Program-made: the position numbers and the translations under genes
Assembly: GCA_963753055.1 (NCBI GenBank)
Contig: CAVWAP010000002.1
Location: 62,001-126,000 of the forward strand
DNA length: 64,000 bases
From: JAUWGC01 sp963753055
GTDB taxonomy: Bacteria; Bacteroidota; Bacteroidia; Bacteroidales; B18-G4
Direction: 5' to 3'
Notes under the pieces: model-generated
Database searches by the model: none
What the model was told of the DNA's origin: nothing
Seen by the model: only the letters and a program-made list of their open reading frames with translations
Shown here: one piece after another, positions 1-7,646 of the stretch
Position numbering within the stretch: the stretch's first letter is position 1
Layout of the letters: each line of letters opens with the position of its first letter

Positions 1-1
1 T

Positions 2-1099
2 GCTACGGTAAAAAGCAATATCCATAAAACCCAGCTTCGCCTGCCGATCGATATGTCGGCAGATGAACTGAAACCCTATCTTACTGAGACAGCCAAAAAT
101 AAGCTTAACGATCCTGCGGTGTCACCAGAGTATATTTTCGATATTTATGGCACGCACTGCCTGACCGGGGTAATGCTTGGGGGGCGGCTTGATTACAGTG
201 TTTCTGCAAGAACCAGCGACCTGACCGTAGGGAAGAGTATCGAGGTATATGCAGAGGCCAGCTTTTCAAGTGGAGGTGTTTCTGTTACCGGCAGTAGTGG
301 AACAGTGACCAGCGAGGAATACTCCAAATACCTGAATAGCCAGAAAAAGATCGTGAAAACCTATGGTGGACAGAGTGAGTTTGGACAGGACATAATTAAT
401 GAGGATGATTATGACGCATGGATAAATAGCATTGATGAAAATACGGTATTTTGTGACTATACACAGCACGGTCTTGTCCCTGTATGGGAGTTTGTTGATG
501 AACAGTCACGTATAAATGAGCTGATAGCAGCTTTCGATGTATGGGCCAGCGATAATGAAATTACTACAAATCCAGCGCCTCAATTATGTATTCTTGATGT
601 AAAGGTGTTTTTTGGTAACCCGGCTGATCCATTGTTAATTGACGACAGGGAATATCATCGTTTGAATGCTGACCTGAATGCCTCGGTTGGTGGATCGTTT
701 ATATGGATTTATTATTTATTGGGGTATACTAACGATGAAACCTTTACACCTATAGCTGAAATATGCACCATAGATGCATCAGACGGGGAGTCTTTGAACA
801 ATCTTCCTGGTGAAGGCTGGGTGCAGTTGCCGGAAGACCTTAATAAAGGCGCTGGAGGTGATTTAATTTACATCGCCTACCGGAGATCTGCAGGTCCTTC
901 TGATGATTTGCTTACCGGGCTGCGGGTTGAGCATTCAGCCAAAGCAGATAACTATTATTCGAATTATACCGATGGAACAAATCACTGGTATGCCGTCATG
1001 CAAGGTTATAACGGTATATACAAACAAGACCTGAATGAAGGTTCGGGAGGATGGTTTATCTTCTTATATTATACGAACGATGAACTGATTGTTGAATAA
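2..1099 (+). CDS. MACPF (perforin-like) protein with beta-prism tail, 5' partial
   Basis: The frame is open from base 2 with no stop, so the N-terminus and probable signal peptide lie outside the window; the first ATG at 53 is internal. The hallmark MACPF signature YGTH followed by a glycine pair (GG) appears near 149-186, then the expected Ser/Gly-rich strand region. The C-terminal 170 residues contain three copies of a DLNxGxGG(x)nI(Y/F)xxY motif at about 669-720, 835-885 and 1030-1075, the pattern of a three-fold beta-prism (MABP-like) domain known behind some bacterial MACPF domains. MACPF proteins form membrane pores or attach to target membranes. In Bacteroidales some are secreted antagonism toxins (BSAP type), with the C-terminal domain choosing the target; that role here is inference. 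It ends just before the tRNA-Phe terminator and the mobile-element boundary and is outside the element. Confidence 0.85.
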   Translation, partial: ATVKSNIHKTQLRLPIDMSADELKPYLTETAKNKLNDPAVSPEYIFDIYGTHCLTGVMLGGRLDYSVSARTSDLTVGKSIEVYAEASFSSGGVSVTGSSGTVTSEEYSKYLNSQKKIVKTYGGQSEFGQDIINEDDYDAWINSIDENTVFCDYTQHGLVPVWEFVDEQSRINELIAAFDVWASDNEITTNPAPQLCILDVKVFFGNPADPLLIDDREYHRLNADLNASVGGSFIWIYYLLGYTNDETFTPIAEICTIDASDGESLNNLPGEGWVQLPEDLNKGAGGDLIYIAYRRSAGPSDDLLTGLRVEHSAKADNYYSNYTDGTNHWYAVMQGYNGIYKQDLNEGSGGWFIFLYYTNDELIVE

Positions 1100-1195
1100 A
1101 AACCTTTGTTTCACATATCATATTGTGCCGGGATTATCAACATCAGGTCCCTGTTGGACCAGCCATGCACAGATCGCACCAGCAAGGTATCGTAT

Positions 1196-1250
1196 ACCAG
1201 ATATCGAATATCAGATCAAATATTGTAAATTGTAAACACAGAATTGTAAA
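1196..1250. repeat. Intergenic AT-rich short repeats (ATATC and TTGTAAA units)
   Basis: The 1100-1251 spacer has no ORF. It contains short palindromic ATATC/GATAT units and a TTGTAAATTGTAAA run. Related units recur near 7500-7560, 18758-18793 and 20071-20155, and the TTGTAAA type recurs inside the T9SS tail of the gene at 6082-7341. This looks like a dispersed repeat family in this genome. Confidence 0.5.
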
Positions 1251-1251
1251 T

Positions 1252-1284
1252 AAAAAAAGCCCAAGCATCGCTTGAGCTTTTTTT
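1252..1284. terminator. Rho-independent terminator, originally of tRNA-Phe
   Basis: A 10-bp stem (1257-1266 with 1270-1279, one mismatch, loop ATC) is flanked by A7 on one side and T7 on the other, so it can work in both directions. It directly abuts the 16-bp repeat 1282-1297. If the element 1282-11560 is removed, this hairpin falls immediately downstream of the minus-strand tRNA-Phe, so it was probably the tRNA's native terminator. It now also closes the MACPF gene. Confidence 0.8.
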
Positions 1285-1297
1285 GTGGTACCAGCTG
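1282..1297. repeat. Attachment-site repeat, distal copy of tRNA-Phe 3' end
   Basis: The 16 bases TTTGTGGTACCAGCTG match 11545-11560 exactly. The latter covers the last 12 bases of tRNA-Phe plus four downstream bases. The copy here is not part of any tRNA. It sits 213 bases before the integrase start, the expected arrangement for one end of an element integrated by a tyrosine recombinase. Confidence 0.75.
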
Positions 1298-1510
1298 TAC
1301 CTCAACTAAACAAATCTCACCTAATTCCTGTTGTTAAGTATCATTAGAAAAAACACCTTAAACACTACGTTATTAAAGACATTACAGGTAACGTACATTA
1401 ATTTAGAAAAAGAGTAAATTAGGTTTAGTAAGGAAGAATAGTCCCCTTTACCGTCCCCCTTGGGTGCTTTTTGTCGTATATTTGTATATACAATCAACAC
1501 CCCCATAACA

Positions 1511-2842
1511 ATGGCAACAATAAAGTTTGTTCTTAAAGAGCCCAACAGTGACAAAGAATCTCTTATCTATGCCCTTGTCCGCTTCGATAACAACAGGATT
1601 AAGTATTCAATTGGTCACTCCATCCATCCAAACTACTGGGATAAGGAAAACCAGGAGGCAATTACAAGGAGCTCACATGAGCAACTCATTAGGATGAGGC
1701 TTAAACTTTCAAATCCCACCAAAGAAACCAACAAGACTATTAATGTGCAGGTAGGTAGATACCGGGAGACTGTCACCAGGATATTTGACTCATTCACAAT
1801 TCAAAGGGTTGAGCCTACTACCGAGGCAGTTCGTGAAGGGTTGGATATAGAATTTAAGAAACTCCCAAAGGCCAAAAGGGTAACCCTAAACGATTATATT
1901 GATCAATTTATCGAAGACATTGAATCCGGGAACAGGCTCACCGAGAAAGGCGAAAAATACAAACACAGTTCAGTTAAGAACTACTATCAACTCAAGACCC
2001 AGTTAGGACTATTCCAAAAGGAGAAACACCGTGTGTTAGACTTTAAGGATGTCACAACAGACCTTTACGATGATCTACTCAAGTTCTTCAGGGAAAAGGA
2101 TTACTCTACCAACTCCATTGGCAGAGTGATCAAAACCCTTAAGGCTGTTATGAATGCATCCTACGAGGGGGGATTTCACAGCAACAACCAATATCAGCTA
2201 AAGAAATTCAAGGCAATTACTGAGAAGATCAAACCTATTTACCTCAGCCTGGAAGAGTTAGAGTGCATATATAACCTTGATCTTTCCGACAGCCCTGAAC
2301 TTGCAACTGCAAGGGATATATTTCTTGTCGGTTGTTTTACTGCTTTAAGGTATTCGGATTACAGCCGAATTAAACCCCAACATATTCAAACAACACCCTC
2401 TGGTACAAAGGTGATCCGCATCATCACAAAAAAGACCGGAGAAGAGGTCATCATTCCCATGTGGCACTGGATCCTTGAGGAGCTGATAGACAAATACCCA
2501 GATGGATTACCAAAGAGCTATGAGCAGAAGATCAACAAGAGGGTCAAAGACATTGGAGAAGAGGCAAAGATCAATGAACCCGTTAACAAGGTGGTGTATA
2601 AACAAGGCACTAAATACGAAGTAACAACTCCTAAGCATAAACTAATAATGACTCATACCGCCAGAAGGTCGGGAGCCACCAACATGTATAAAGAGGGCAT
2701 CCCAACAGTGGACATTATGAAGATCACCGGGCATAGCCTGGAGAGTAATTTCTTTAAATACATTCAGCTAACCAAGGAAGAGACAGCTGAAAGAATTACC
2801 CGGGATTACAAAATCAATAAACCACTCCAATTAGCGAAATAA
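1511..2842 (+). CDS. Tyrosine-type site-specific integrase
   Basis: This 443-residue recombinase catalyses element integration and excision. The N-terminal arm-binding region spans about 1-100, the SAM-like core-binding domain about 120-225, and the catalytic domain the rest. The catalytic set is visible: R280 (in TALRYSD), the beta-hairpin lysine near K308, H382-x-x-R385, H408 (in GHSLE) and nucleophile Y417. The ATG at 1511 was chosen because the family begins with a beta strand like this one; the in-frame TTG at 1460 would add 17 residues reading through the promoter. A TATATTTG -7 element lies at 1477-1484, but no good -33 TTG sits at the usual spacing. The gene reads away from the attachment repeat into the element. 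Confidence 0.93.
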   Translation: MATIKFVLKEPNSDKESLIYALVRFDNNRIKYSIGHSIHPNYWDKENQEAITRSSHEQLIRMRLKLSNPTKETNKTINVQVGRYRETVTRIFDSFTIQRVEPTTEAVREGLDIEFKKLPKAKRVTLNDYIDQFIEDIESGNRLTEKGEKYKHSSVKNYYQLKTQLGLFQKEKHRVLDFKDVTTDLYDDLLKFFREKDYSTNSIGRVIKTLKAVMNASYEGGFHSNNQYQLKKFKAITEKIKPIYLSLEELECIYNLDLSDSPELATARDIFLVGCFTALRYSDYSRIKPQHIQTTPSGTKVIRIITKKTGEEVIIPMWHWILEELIDKYPDGLPKSYEQKINKRVKDIGEEAKINEPVNKVVYKQGTKYEVTTPKHKLIMTHTARRSGATNMYKEGIPTVDIMKITGHSLESNFFKYIQLTKEETAERITRDYKINKPLQLAK

Positions 2843-2927
2843 ATAAAATCTTGTTGTTATAGTCATTGTTTTATTTTCATTAAAGCCCTAATTTCATATT
2901 TTTATTTTCATCCAACTCGATAGGGAA

Positions 2928-3668
2928 ATGAATATTGGCAAGAAAAAGAGACTCTTCTTTTTAAAGTTGAGAGAAATTGAAGACGATTTAAGTAATTGTA
3001 AGTTGCACAATGAGAAGGATATATTAAATAAGATACGAGCGGCCCATGAATTTACGTATTTATTGTTTGAGGAACTTGAAAAACCCATTATGGCAGGGGA
3101 AAAAGGGATACTGTTAGTAAAAAAACATTATAATGAAGTTGCCAAAATCCTCAAACACAAAATTGAAATATTTGAATTAAACGTTAAAGAGATATATCAA
3201 AATGTTGAACAGCATCCTTTAGATGATGAAATCTACAAAGAGTTTAATCTGAATAAGGAATACATGGAAATGTTAGGAAGCCTCAAGTTCAATTGTAATA
3301 AATTTATCTTAGACATATTTCCGGAAACACAAAAAACGAAATCCCAAGACATAAGTCTTGACAAGATGTTTAGTGACGAAACAAAACTATCCGAGATTAT
3401 TAATAAATTAAAAGAAAGAAATTATATCAGGGTGAATGACGCAGGAAATTATATATGGCATGGTAATCCCATTAATCAAAAAGGAAAGAAATTACAATTG
3501 GTTGCCCTTTCACTTGAACTTGATAAATACCTTAATAGTGAATACTCTGATAGAGAAATCCACAAAGCGTATATTAAGTATTTTAATTGCAAAATTTCGG
3601 ATACAATGTTTAAGGATTCCCAATCCGGTCTTGCTGAAAAATACCGATCTTATTTCAACTTCATTTAG
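2928..3668 (+). CDS. Unknown protein of integrative elements (possibly RteC-like)
   Basis: A 246-residue, Lys/Glu-rich, mostly helical protein without signal peptide or membrane segment. I do not recognise a firm domain. Its size, position between integrase and excisionase-like gene, and a C-terminal helical stretch with a pattern like HTH ends (about residues 205-240) recall RteC-type regulators of Bacteroides conjugative transposons, but sequence similarity by eye is weak. It starts 85 bases after the integrase and is lower in GC than the flanking chromosome, which fits acquired DNA. A role in regulating excision is inference. Confidence 0.7.
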   Translation: MNIGKKKRLFFLKLREIEDDLSNCKLHNEKDILNKIRAAHEFTYLLFEELEKPIMAGEKGILLVKKHYNEVAKILKHKIEIFELNVKEIYQNVEQHPLDDEIYKEFNLNKEYMEMLGSLKFNCNKFILDIFPETQKTKSQDISLDKMFSDETKLSEIINKLKERNYIRVNDAGNYIWHGNPINQKGKKLQLVALSLELDKYLNSEYSDREIHKAYIKYFNCKISDTMFKDSQSGLAEKYRSYFNFI

Positions 3669-3758
3669 TCTATTGTTACCAAACTTACCAATGTTATTCT
3701 GGTAATTTAATCAGGCAATTTGCGATGTATTTTGCGGTCAAATAAAAATTATTTGACT

Positions 3759-4052
3759 ATGCAGACACTACAAATTCAAAACCTCTCCGTTGATGAGCTA
3801 AAAGTGATTATTGAAGACACCATCGAGAATAAGGTGTCAAGCCTCATCCCCAAACCTCAGCCCCAAGTAAAGTACCTAACCCGTCAGGAAACAGCGGATC
3901 ACCTCCGTATTTCCCTGGTTACCCTCCATGATTGGACAAAGAAAGGAATCATCAAGGCCTACCGCATCAATTCCAGGGTAAGGTTCAAGAGTGATGAGGT
4001 AGAGAATGCCGTCAAGGAAATTCATTCCCTGAAATATCGGAGGGATAAATAA
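3759..4052 (+). CDS. Excisionase-family helix-turn-helix protein
   Basis: 97 residues. The first 45 form a short helix-rich leader; residues about 46-92 form a MerR/excisionase-type (HTH_17) domain with the typical order: LTRQETADHL helix, RISLVTLHDW recognition helix, then GIIKAYRI and RVRF beta-wing. Such proteins bind attachment-site DNA and direct integrase toward excision, or act as repressors. The ATG at 3759 is preferred; an in-frame TTG at 3720 would add 13 unlikely residues. The stop overlaps the next ATG by one base (TAATG), so the next gene is probably translationally coupled. Confidence 0.85.
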   Translation: MQTLQIQNLSVDELKVIIEDTIENKVSSLIPKPQPQVKYLTRQETADHLRISLVTLHDWTKKGIIKAYRINSRVRFKSDEVENAVKEIHSLKYRRDK

Positions 4053-4375
4053 TGGAAAACATTCAAACCCTTCCCGGTATTATACACAAAAACGGTTTTA
4101 GGTATACTCAGATATGGCGTGGTAAGACTTCGTGCATTTACGAGCAAATGGTTTGGGAACCAGATACAATTTACTATGAGGTGTTCTTAATCAAAGTCAA
4201 ACCCGCTCAAACCTTATTTGGTAGAGAAATCCCCCCAAGGGAAAGATTCCCCCATAATGAAGCCTTTGGCTACTGGGCATGGACGTACCACAACCTCCGG
4301 GATGCTAAGAGAAAATTCAATGAACTTGAAAAATCAATGACTTATGAGAACAAGATTTATTCCAGAGAATCTTAA
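4052..4375 (+). CDS. Hypothetical protein coupled to the polymerase-like gene
   Basis: 107 residues, no signal peptide, no recognised domain. It is rich in aromatic residues (YWAWTYHNL near residue 74) and ends in a charged helix. It overlaps the HTH gene by one base upstream and the polymerase-like gene by 32 bases downstream, so the three form one tight translational unit. That coupling suggests a shared role in element replication or its control. Nothing in the sequence shows what it binds. Confidence 0.7.
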   Translation: MENIQTLPGIIHKNGFRYTQIWRGKTSCIYEQMVWEPDTIYYEVFLIKVKPAQTLFGREIPPRERFPHNEAFGYWAWTYHNLRDAKRKFNELEKSMTYENKIYSRES

Positions 4376-5714
4376 TGTAGAACAGCTAACGGTTGACCAT
4401 CCCACTGACAACATCAAGTGGTTTAAAAAGTCAAAACTCATTCATATCATCAGTCTGTTTACCGAAATTCCAGCTCGAAACAAAACAGTTCGCAATAACT
4501 TTCAGAACAATGGATACGTCCCACTAAACTCTGAGAAACTTCGCCAGGACGGCATTCATAATTATAATGAATACCTCAACTATTTGATGGAATGCGGGGT
4601 TATAGAAACCGATAATCAATTCATAGTTGGTCAGAAATCACGCGGCTATAGATTAACCAAGCTTTATCATACCCCTGTGAAAGAAGCCAAAGAAACAGGG
4701 ATTAAAAGAGTTAATCTGCATCGGTATCTCAGGGAAATCAAGTCCCGCAAAAAATACCACTATCTGAGTAAATATTTCGATGATGGGATGCTCACAATCG
4801 ACTTTGATCAATCAATAGATTTCATAGGTGATAAATTGAAAAAGTCGACTAAAGAGAACATGGCACATAAAATTATGAAACATAACACCGGGTTTTACTG
4901 CATTTCTATGATACATCATAAGGACTACTTTTTCTTTGCTGACGAAACGGGGCACCGTGTCCACACCAACCTGACAATACTCCCAAAGGAGCTGAGACAG
5001 TTTATTACCTACGATAGCCAGTCTTTATCAGCAGTAGACATCAAAAACTCTCAGCCATATTTTAGCACCATCTTGTTTCAGCCTAAGTTTTATGAAAAAT
5101 CGAGCCCGTTTAATATTTATGATATTATCCCTGTCAATTCTCCTTGTAAGAAAGTAAAACCAATAACTCAATCTATCCTGAGACAAGCCACCCCTACCAT
5201 TACTTTGTTAATATCGCTTGGGGCGGCTGAGAAACAGGAGGTTGGGGGGTATGTTTCTACCGTGGCAAATGGACTACTGTATGAACGATACCAGGTGACC
5301 TATAACGAAAGTTACAATACACAAATTACACGTGAACAGGCGAAGAAAAAACTATTCCTTGTGATTTATTCTGCCGAAGGGTGTTATAGAAAGGAAAAAA
5401 AGGTTTTCAGCAGTCTCTTTCCAACCGTGAGCAAAATATTTTCAATCTTCAAGGAGCGGTATCATGAATGCCTTGCAGTATTGTTGCAACGGATTGAAGC
5501 ATATATTATACTTGACAAGGCCTGCAGAAGTATTTCATCGGAATATCCCCAGATCCCCCTTTTTACAATTCATGACAGTATTGTTACCCTCACCGGTTAT
5601 GAGCAAAAGATTAAACCCATAGTAGAAGCAGAATTATTAAAGCATATTGGGATCCAACCCACTATCAATTATGAATATTGGTCAAACTTATCACATAAAA
5701 ACAATGATAAATAA
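4344..5714 (+). CDS. Divergent family-A-like nucleic-acid polymerase
   Basis: 456 residues. About 30-110 resembles a winged-helix region; the rest carries, in order, the signatures of the family-A palm and fingers. A GHR-containing loop with conserved LPKELR lies at 202-218. Motif A is at D232 (AVDIKNSQP). Motif B (O-helix) has R330, K334, F338 and Y342 at exact four-residue steps, the same spacing as Taq R659/K663/F667/Y671 and T7 polymerase R518/K522/Y526/Y530. Motif C is H410-D411-S412 between hydrophobic strands; HDS is the form seen in T7-like RNA polymerases, HDE in DNA polymerases. No 3'-5' exonuclease domain is seen. I infer a small replicase or primer-making polymerase of the mobile element. 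DNA versus RNA synthesis cannot be decided from sequence. Confidence 0.7.
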   Translation: MRTRFIPENLNVEQLTVDHPTDNIKWFKKSKLIHIISLFTEIPARNKTVRNNFQNNGYVPLNSEKLRQDGIHNYNEYLNYLMECGVIETDNQFIVGQKSRGYRLTKLYHTPVKEAKETGIKRVNLHRYLREIKSRKKYHYLSKYFDDGMLTIDFDQSIDFIGDKLKKSTKENMAHKIMKHNTGFYCISMIHHKDYFFFADETGHRVHTNLTILPKELRQFITYDSQSLSAVDIKNSQPYFSTILFQPKFYEKSSPFNIYDIIPVNSPCKKVKPITQSILRQATPTITLLISLGAAEKQEVGGYVSTVANGLLYERYQVTYNESYNTQITREQAKKKLFLVIYSAEGCYRKEKKVFSSLFPTVSKIFSIFKERYHECLAVLLQRIEAYIILDKACRSISSEYPQIPLFTIHDSIVTLTGYEQKIKPIVEAELLKHIGIQPTINYEYWSNLSHKNNDK

Positions 5715-5862
5715 TAACGGGATACTTTGCATGAATGACAAGAAGGAATTGTTGATTAACTATCACTTGTCCAATGACTTTATTATCGAAAAATTCATTG
5801 ATATGAAAACTCAAATGAAGAATATTACCATTAATGATTTTAATGTTTGGGACATTATCTAA
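5704..5862 (+). CDS. Small acidic hypothetical protein
   Basis: 52 residues starting at an ATG that overlaps the end of the polymerase-like gene by 11 bases; an alternative ATG lies at 5731. No recognised domain, no signal peptide. The amphipathic sequence (NDFIIEKF, MKNITINDF) and tight overlap with a real gene make translation plausible, but short ORFs arise by chance in AT-rich DNA. Confidence 0.4.
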   Translation: MINNNGILCMNDKKELLINYHLSNDFIIEKFIDMKTQMKNITINDFNVWDII

Positions 5863-6081
5863 AAGCCCATCAACCATACACCTGATTTTGGCAAAAATGA
5901 GCCCAGTGGTATCTTACATTACCCAGCTTGGGTTCGTGCCTAATTTTCCGAATGGTTCCGCTGAAAATGGAAAATTGATAAGTTGATGTGATTAAGATTG
6001 GGGTACCCCCAGGAAATTCATCCCGAGAGGGGTGCTGGATGGCCGCCACATATTTTTTTGCCCTACTGAAACGTATACACA
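5863..6081. other. Intergenic region between converging gene groups
   Basis: This spacer separates the plus-strand replication-type genes from the minus-strand cargo. A 70-codon minus-strand frame exists, but it lacks family features and is probably chance. No clear hairpin with a T-run was found. Confidence 0.3.
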
Positions 6082-7341
6082 TTACCTCATCTTCACCATC
6101 TTCCCTCCACCAACCTTTCCTCCAGCTTGTATCCTGAAGTAATACATCCCAGCTGGTAGTCCTTCAGCGTTCCATTGAACCTTCTGCTCGCCTTTATCTT
6201 GCTTTTCCTGCATCAGATAAACAATCTGAGATTGTACATTGTAAATTGTAAATTGTACATTCTCTGGTTTGTCAAGGGTGTAGGTGAGGGTTGTTGAATT
6301 GGTGAAGGGGTTGGGGGATATATAACAGTATTCAATTAAATACTGCTCTTCAACAGAAACTCCATTGGCAATACAAGAATCCTGTACTTGTTCAGGGCTG
6401 TTGCAACCAATAGCGTTTTGAGTAATCCTCACATTACCAGAAGGATTATTTAAATAATTACAAATACTTTGAACGTCGCAGGTAGTCAGGGCATCATTTC
6501 TTGAAATCTCAAGGTCACCCCCAATGGAAGTCAAATTCTCCAATCCTGTTAAACTGGTCAGGGCAGAATTTCCTCCATACCAAATCTCCCCAATATTTAA
6601 ACTTCCTCCTAGGGAAGTCAAACCCTCCAGCCCGGTTAAACTGGTTAAGATAGGGTTATGTTCAAAATAGAGCCCTCCTCCGATTGTGGTCACATTCTCC
6701 AGCCCTGTCAGGCTGGCTAAATCATAGTTAGCGACAAGATTGAGCCCTCCTCCGATTGTGGTCACATTCTCCAGCCCTGCCAGGCTGGTAAAGTCATCGG
6801 TGACATCAATCGAAAGGCTTCCCACGATCGTGGTCAAATTCTCCAGGCCCGTCAGATTGGTTAGGCCTCCGCTAAATGAAATGCCAAGACTTTCGCCGAT
6901 ATAGGATAAATTCTGTAGCCCTGCCAAACTACTTATGTAACTAATGTCAAGAAGAAGACTTCCACCGATTGTGGTCACATTCTCCAGGCCTGTCAAACTA
7001 GTTAAGGTTTGGTTATTTTCAAAATAGAGGTTTCCCCCGATAGTGGTTACATTCTCCAAGCCCGTGAGGCTGGTCAGGGAAAAGTTCCAATAAATATTAA
7101 GCTCTCCCCCGATAGAGGTTAAAACACTTAATCCATCGAGATTAGTAATATTACTAATCACCCCCACACCTGCTCCAATTCTCACATACCCTTCAATTTC
7201 CGTACAATTCGGATAAATTATCTGAAAACTATCAATCTGAGATTGTGTTTCAAATGTTATCCCTTCAGGTAAACATGGTTGGCATATGGCAATAAGAGGA
7301 AATATAACGGTTGAAAAAACTGTCAGGGCTATTTTTTTCAT
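6082..7341 (-). CDS. Secreted leucine-rich-repeat-like protein with T9SS sorting tail
   Basis: About 419 residues from the ATG at 7341 (MKKIALTVF), which gives a clean signal peptide; the longer frame from 7401 would put 20 residues ahead of it. The middle is built of some nine near-identical units of the type LTSLTGLENVTTIGG, the receptor-L-domain-like leucine-rich repeat common in Bacteroidota surface proteins. The final 80 residues form a T9SS type A sorting domain: SPNPF, an LPAGMYYFRI strand and a basic end. The protein should be exported by Sec and anchored or released by the Por system. Repeats are also similar at DNA level, so copy number could change by recombination. A TTG-N20-TATCTTTA promoter lies at 7418-7448. 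Confidence 0.88.
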   Translation of the reverse strand: MKKIALTVFSTVIFPLIAICQPCLPEGITFETQSQIDSFQIIYPNCTEIEGYVRIGAGVGVISNITNLDGLSVLTSIGGELNIYWNFSLTSLTGLENVTTIGGNLYFENNQTLTSLTGLENVTTIGGSLLLDISYISSLAGLQNLSYIGESLGISFSGGLTNLTGLENLTTIVGSLSIDVTDDFTSLAGLENVTTIGGGLNLVANYDLASLTGLENVTTIGGGLYFEHNPILTSLTGLEGLTSLGGSLNIGEIWYGGNSALTSLTGLENLTSIGGDLEISRNDALTTCDVQSICNYLNNPSGNVRITQNAIGCNSPEQVQDSCIANGVSVEEQYLIEYCYISPNPFTNSTTLTYTLDKPENVQFTIYNVQSQIVYLMQEKQDKGEQKVQWNAEGLPAGMYYFRIQAGGKVGGGKMVKMR

Positions 7342-7380
7342 CACTATGATATTTGGATTAATAAATAGTGGATTGAGAAT

Positions 7381-7449
7381 CTGGCAGCATAGATGCTTCA
7401 ATGGTCGGATGGTCCTATAAAGATAGTGAATTGCAGGGGGTTAGTCAAG
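7381..7449 (-). repeat. Duplicated 5' region, copy 1
   Basis: About 69 bases that match 9311-9379 with roughly ten differences. Both copies lie at the same distance upstream of a T9SS-secreted gene and include the promoter. This points to duplication of a gene or of its control region. Confidence 0.75.
7418..7448 (-). promoter_or_regulatory. Bacteroidota-type promoter of the LRR gene
   Basis: On the minus strand, TTG (7446-7448), 20 bases, then TATCTTTA (7418-7425), matching TTG-N19/20-TAnnTTTG in all but the last base. Predicted start is near 7411, giving a leader of about 70 bases. Confidence 0.7.
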
Positions 7450-7544
7450 AAATATCAGTGAACAGTGAACACTAATCACTGAACAGAAAATCATAATTCA
7501 TGAATCGTAAACCGAAATCAAATATCAGATATCACGAATCAGAT

Positions 7545-7613
7545 ATCAGATATCTTAATAATCTTCCCCCCACCAATCATCTCCCCAGCCTGTATCCTGA
7601 AATAGTACACAAA
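7545..7613 (-). pseudogene. Remnant of a T9SS sorting tail
   Basis: Read on the minus strand, 7555-7613 encodes VYYFRIQAG followed by GGGKIIKI. This closely matches the end of the protein at 6082-7341 (MYYFRIQAG and GGGKMVKM). There is no gene body in front; instead the lipase gene ends at 7647. The rest of 7342-7646 holds the upstream gene's promoter and GATATC-type short repeats. The remnant suggests that recombination at sorting tails replaced an older cargo gene. Confidence 0.6.
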
Positions 7614-7646
7614 TATTGCTGACGACAAACATACTCCAGCAGTACT

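Noticed and set aside
1460..1510. In-frame TTG upstream start for the integrase
   Set aside because: It would place the -7 promoter element inside the coding region, and the added residues do not fit the family start.
5870..6082. 70-codon minus-strand frame after the polymerase-like genes
   Set aside because: No start context, domain, signal or conserved pattern; overlaps the end of the LRR gene's spacer. Treated as chance.
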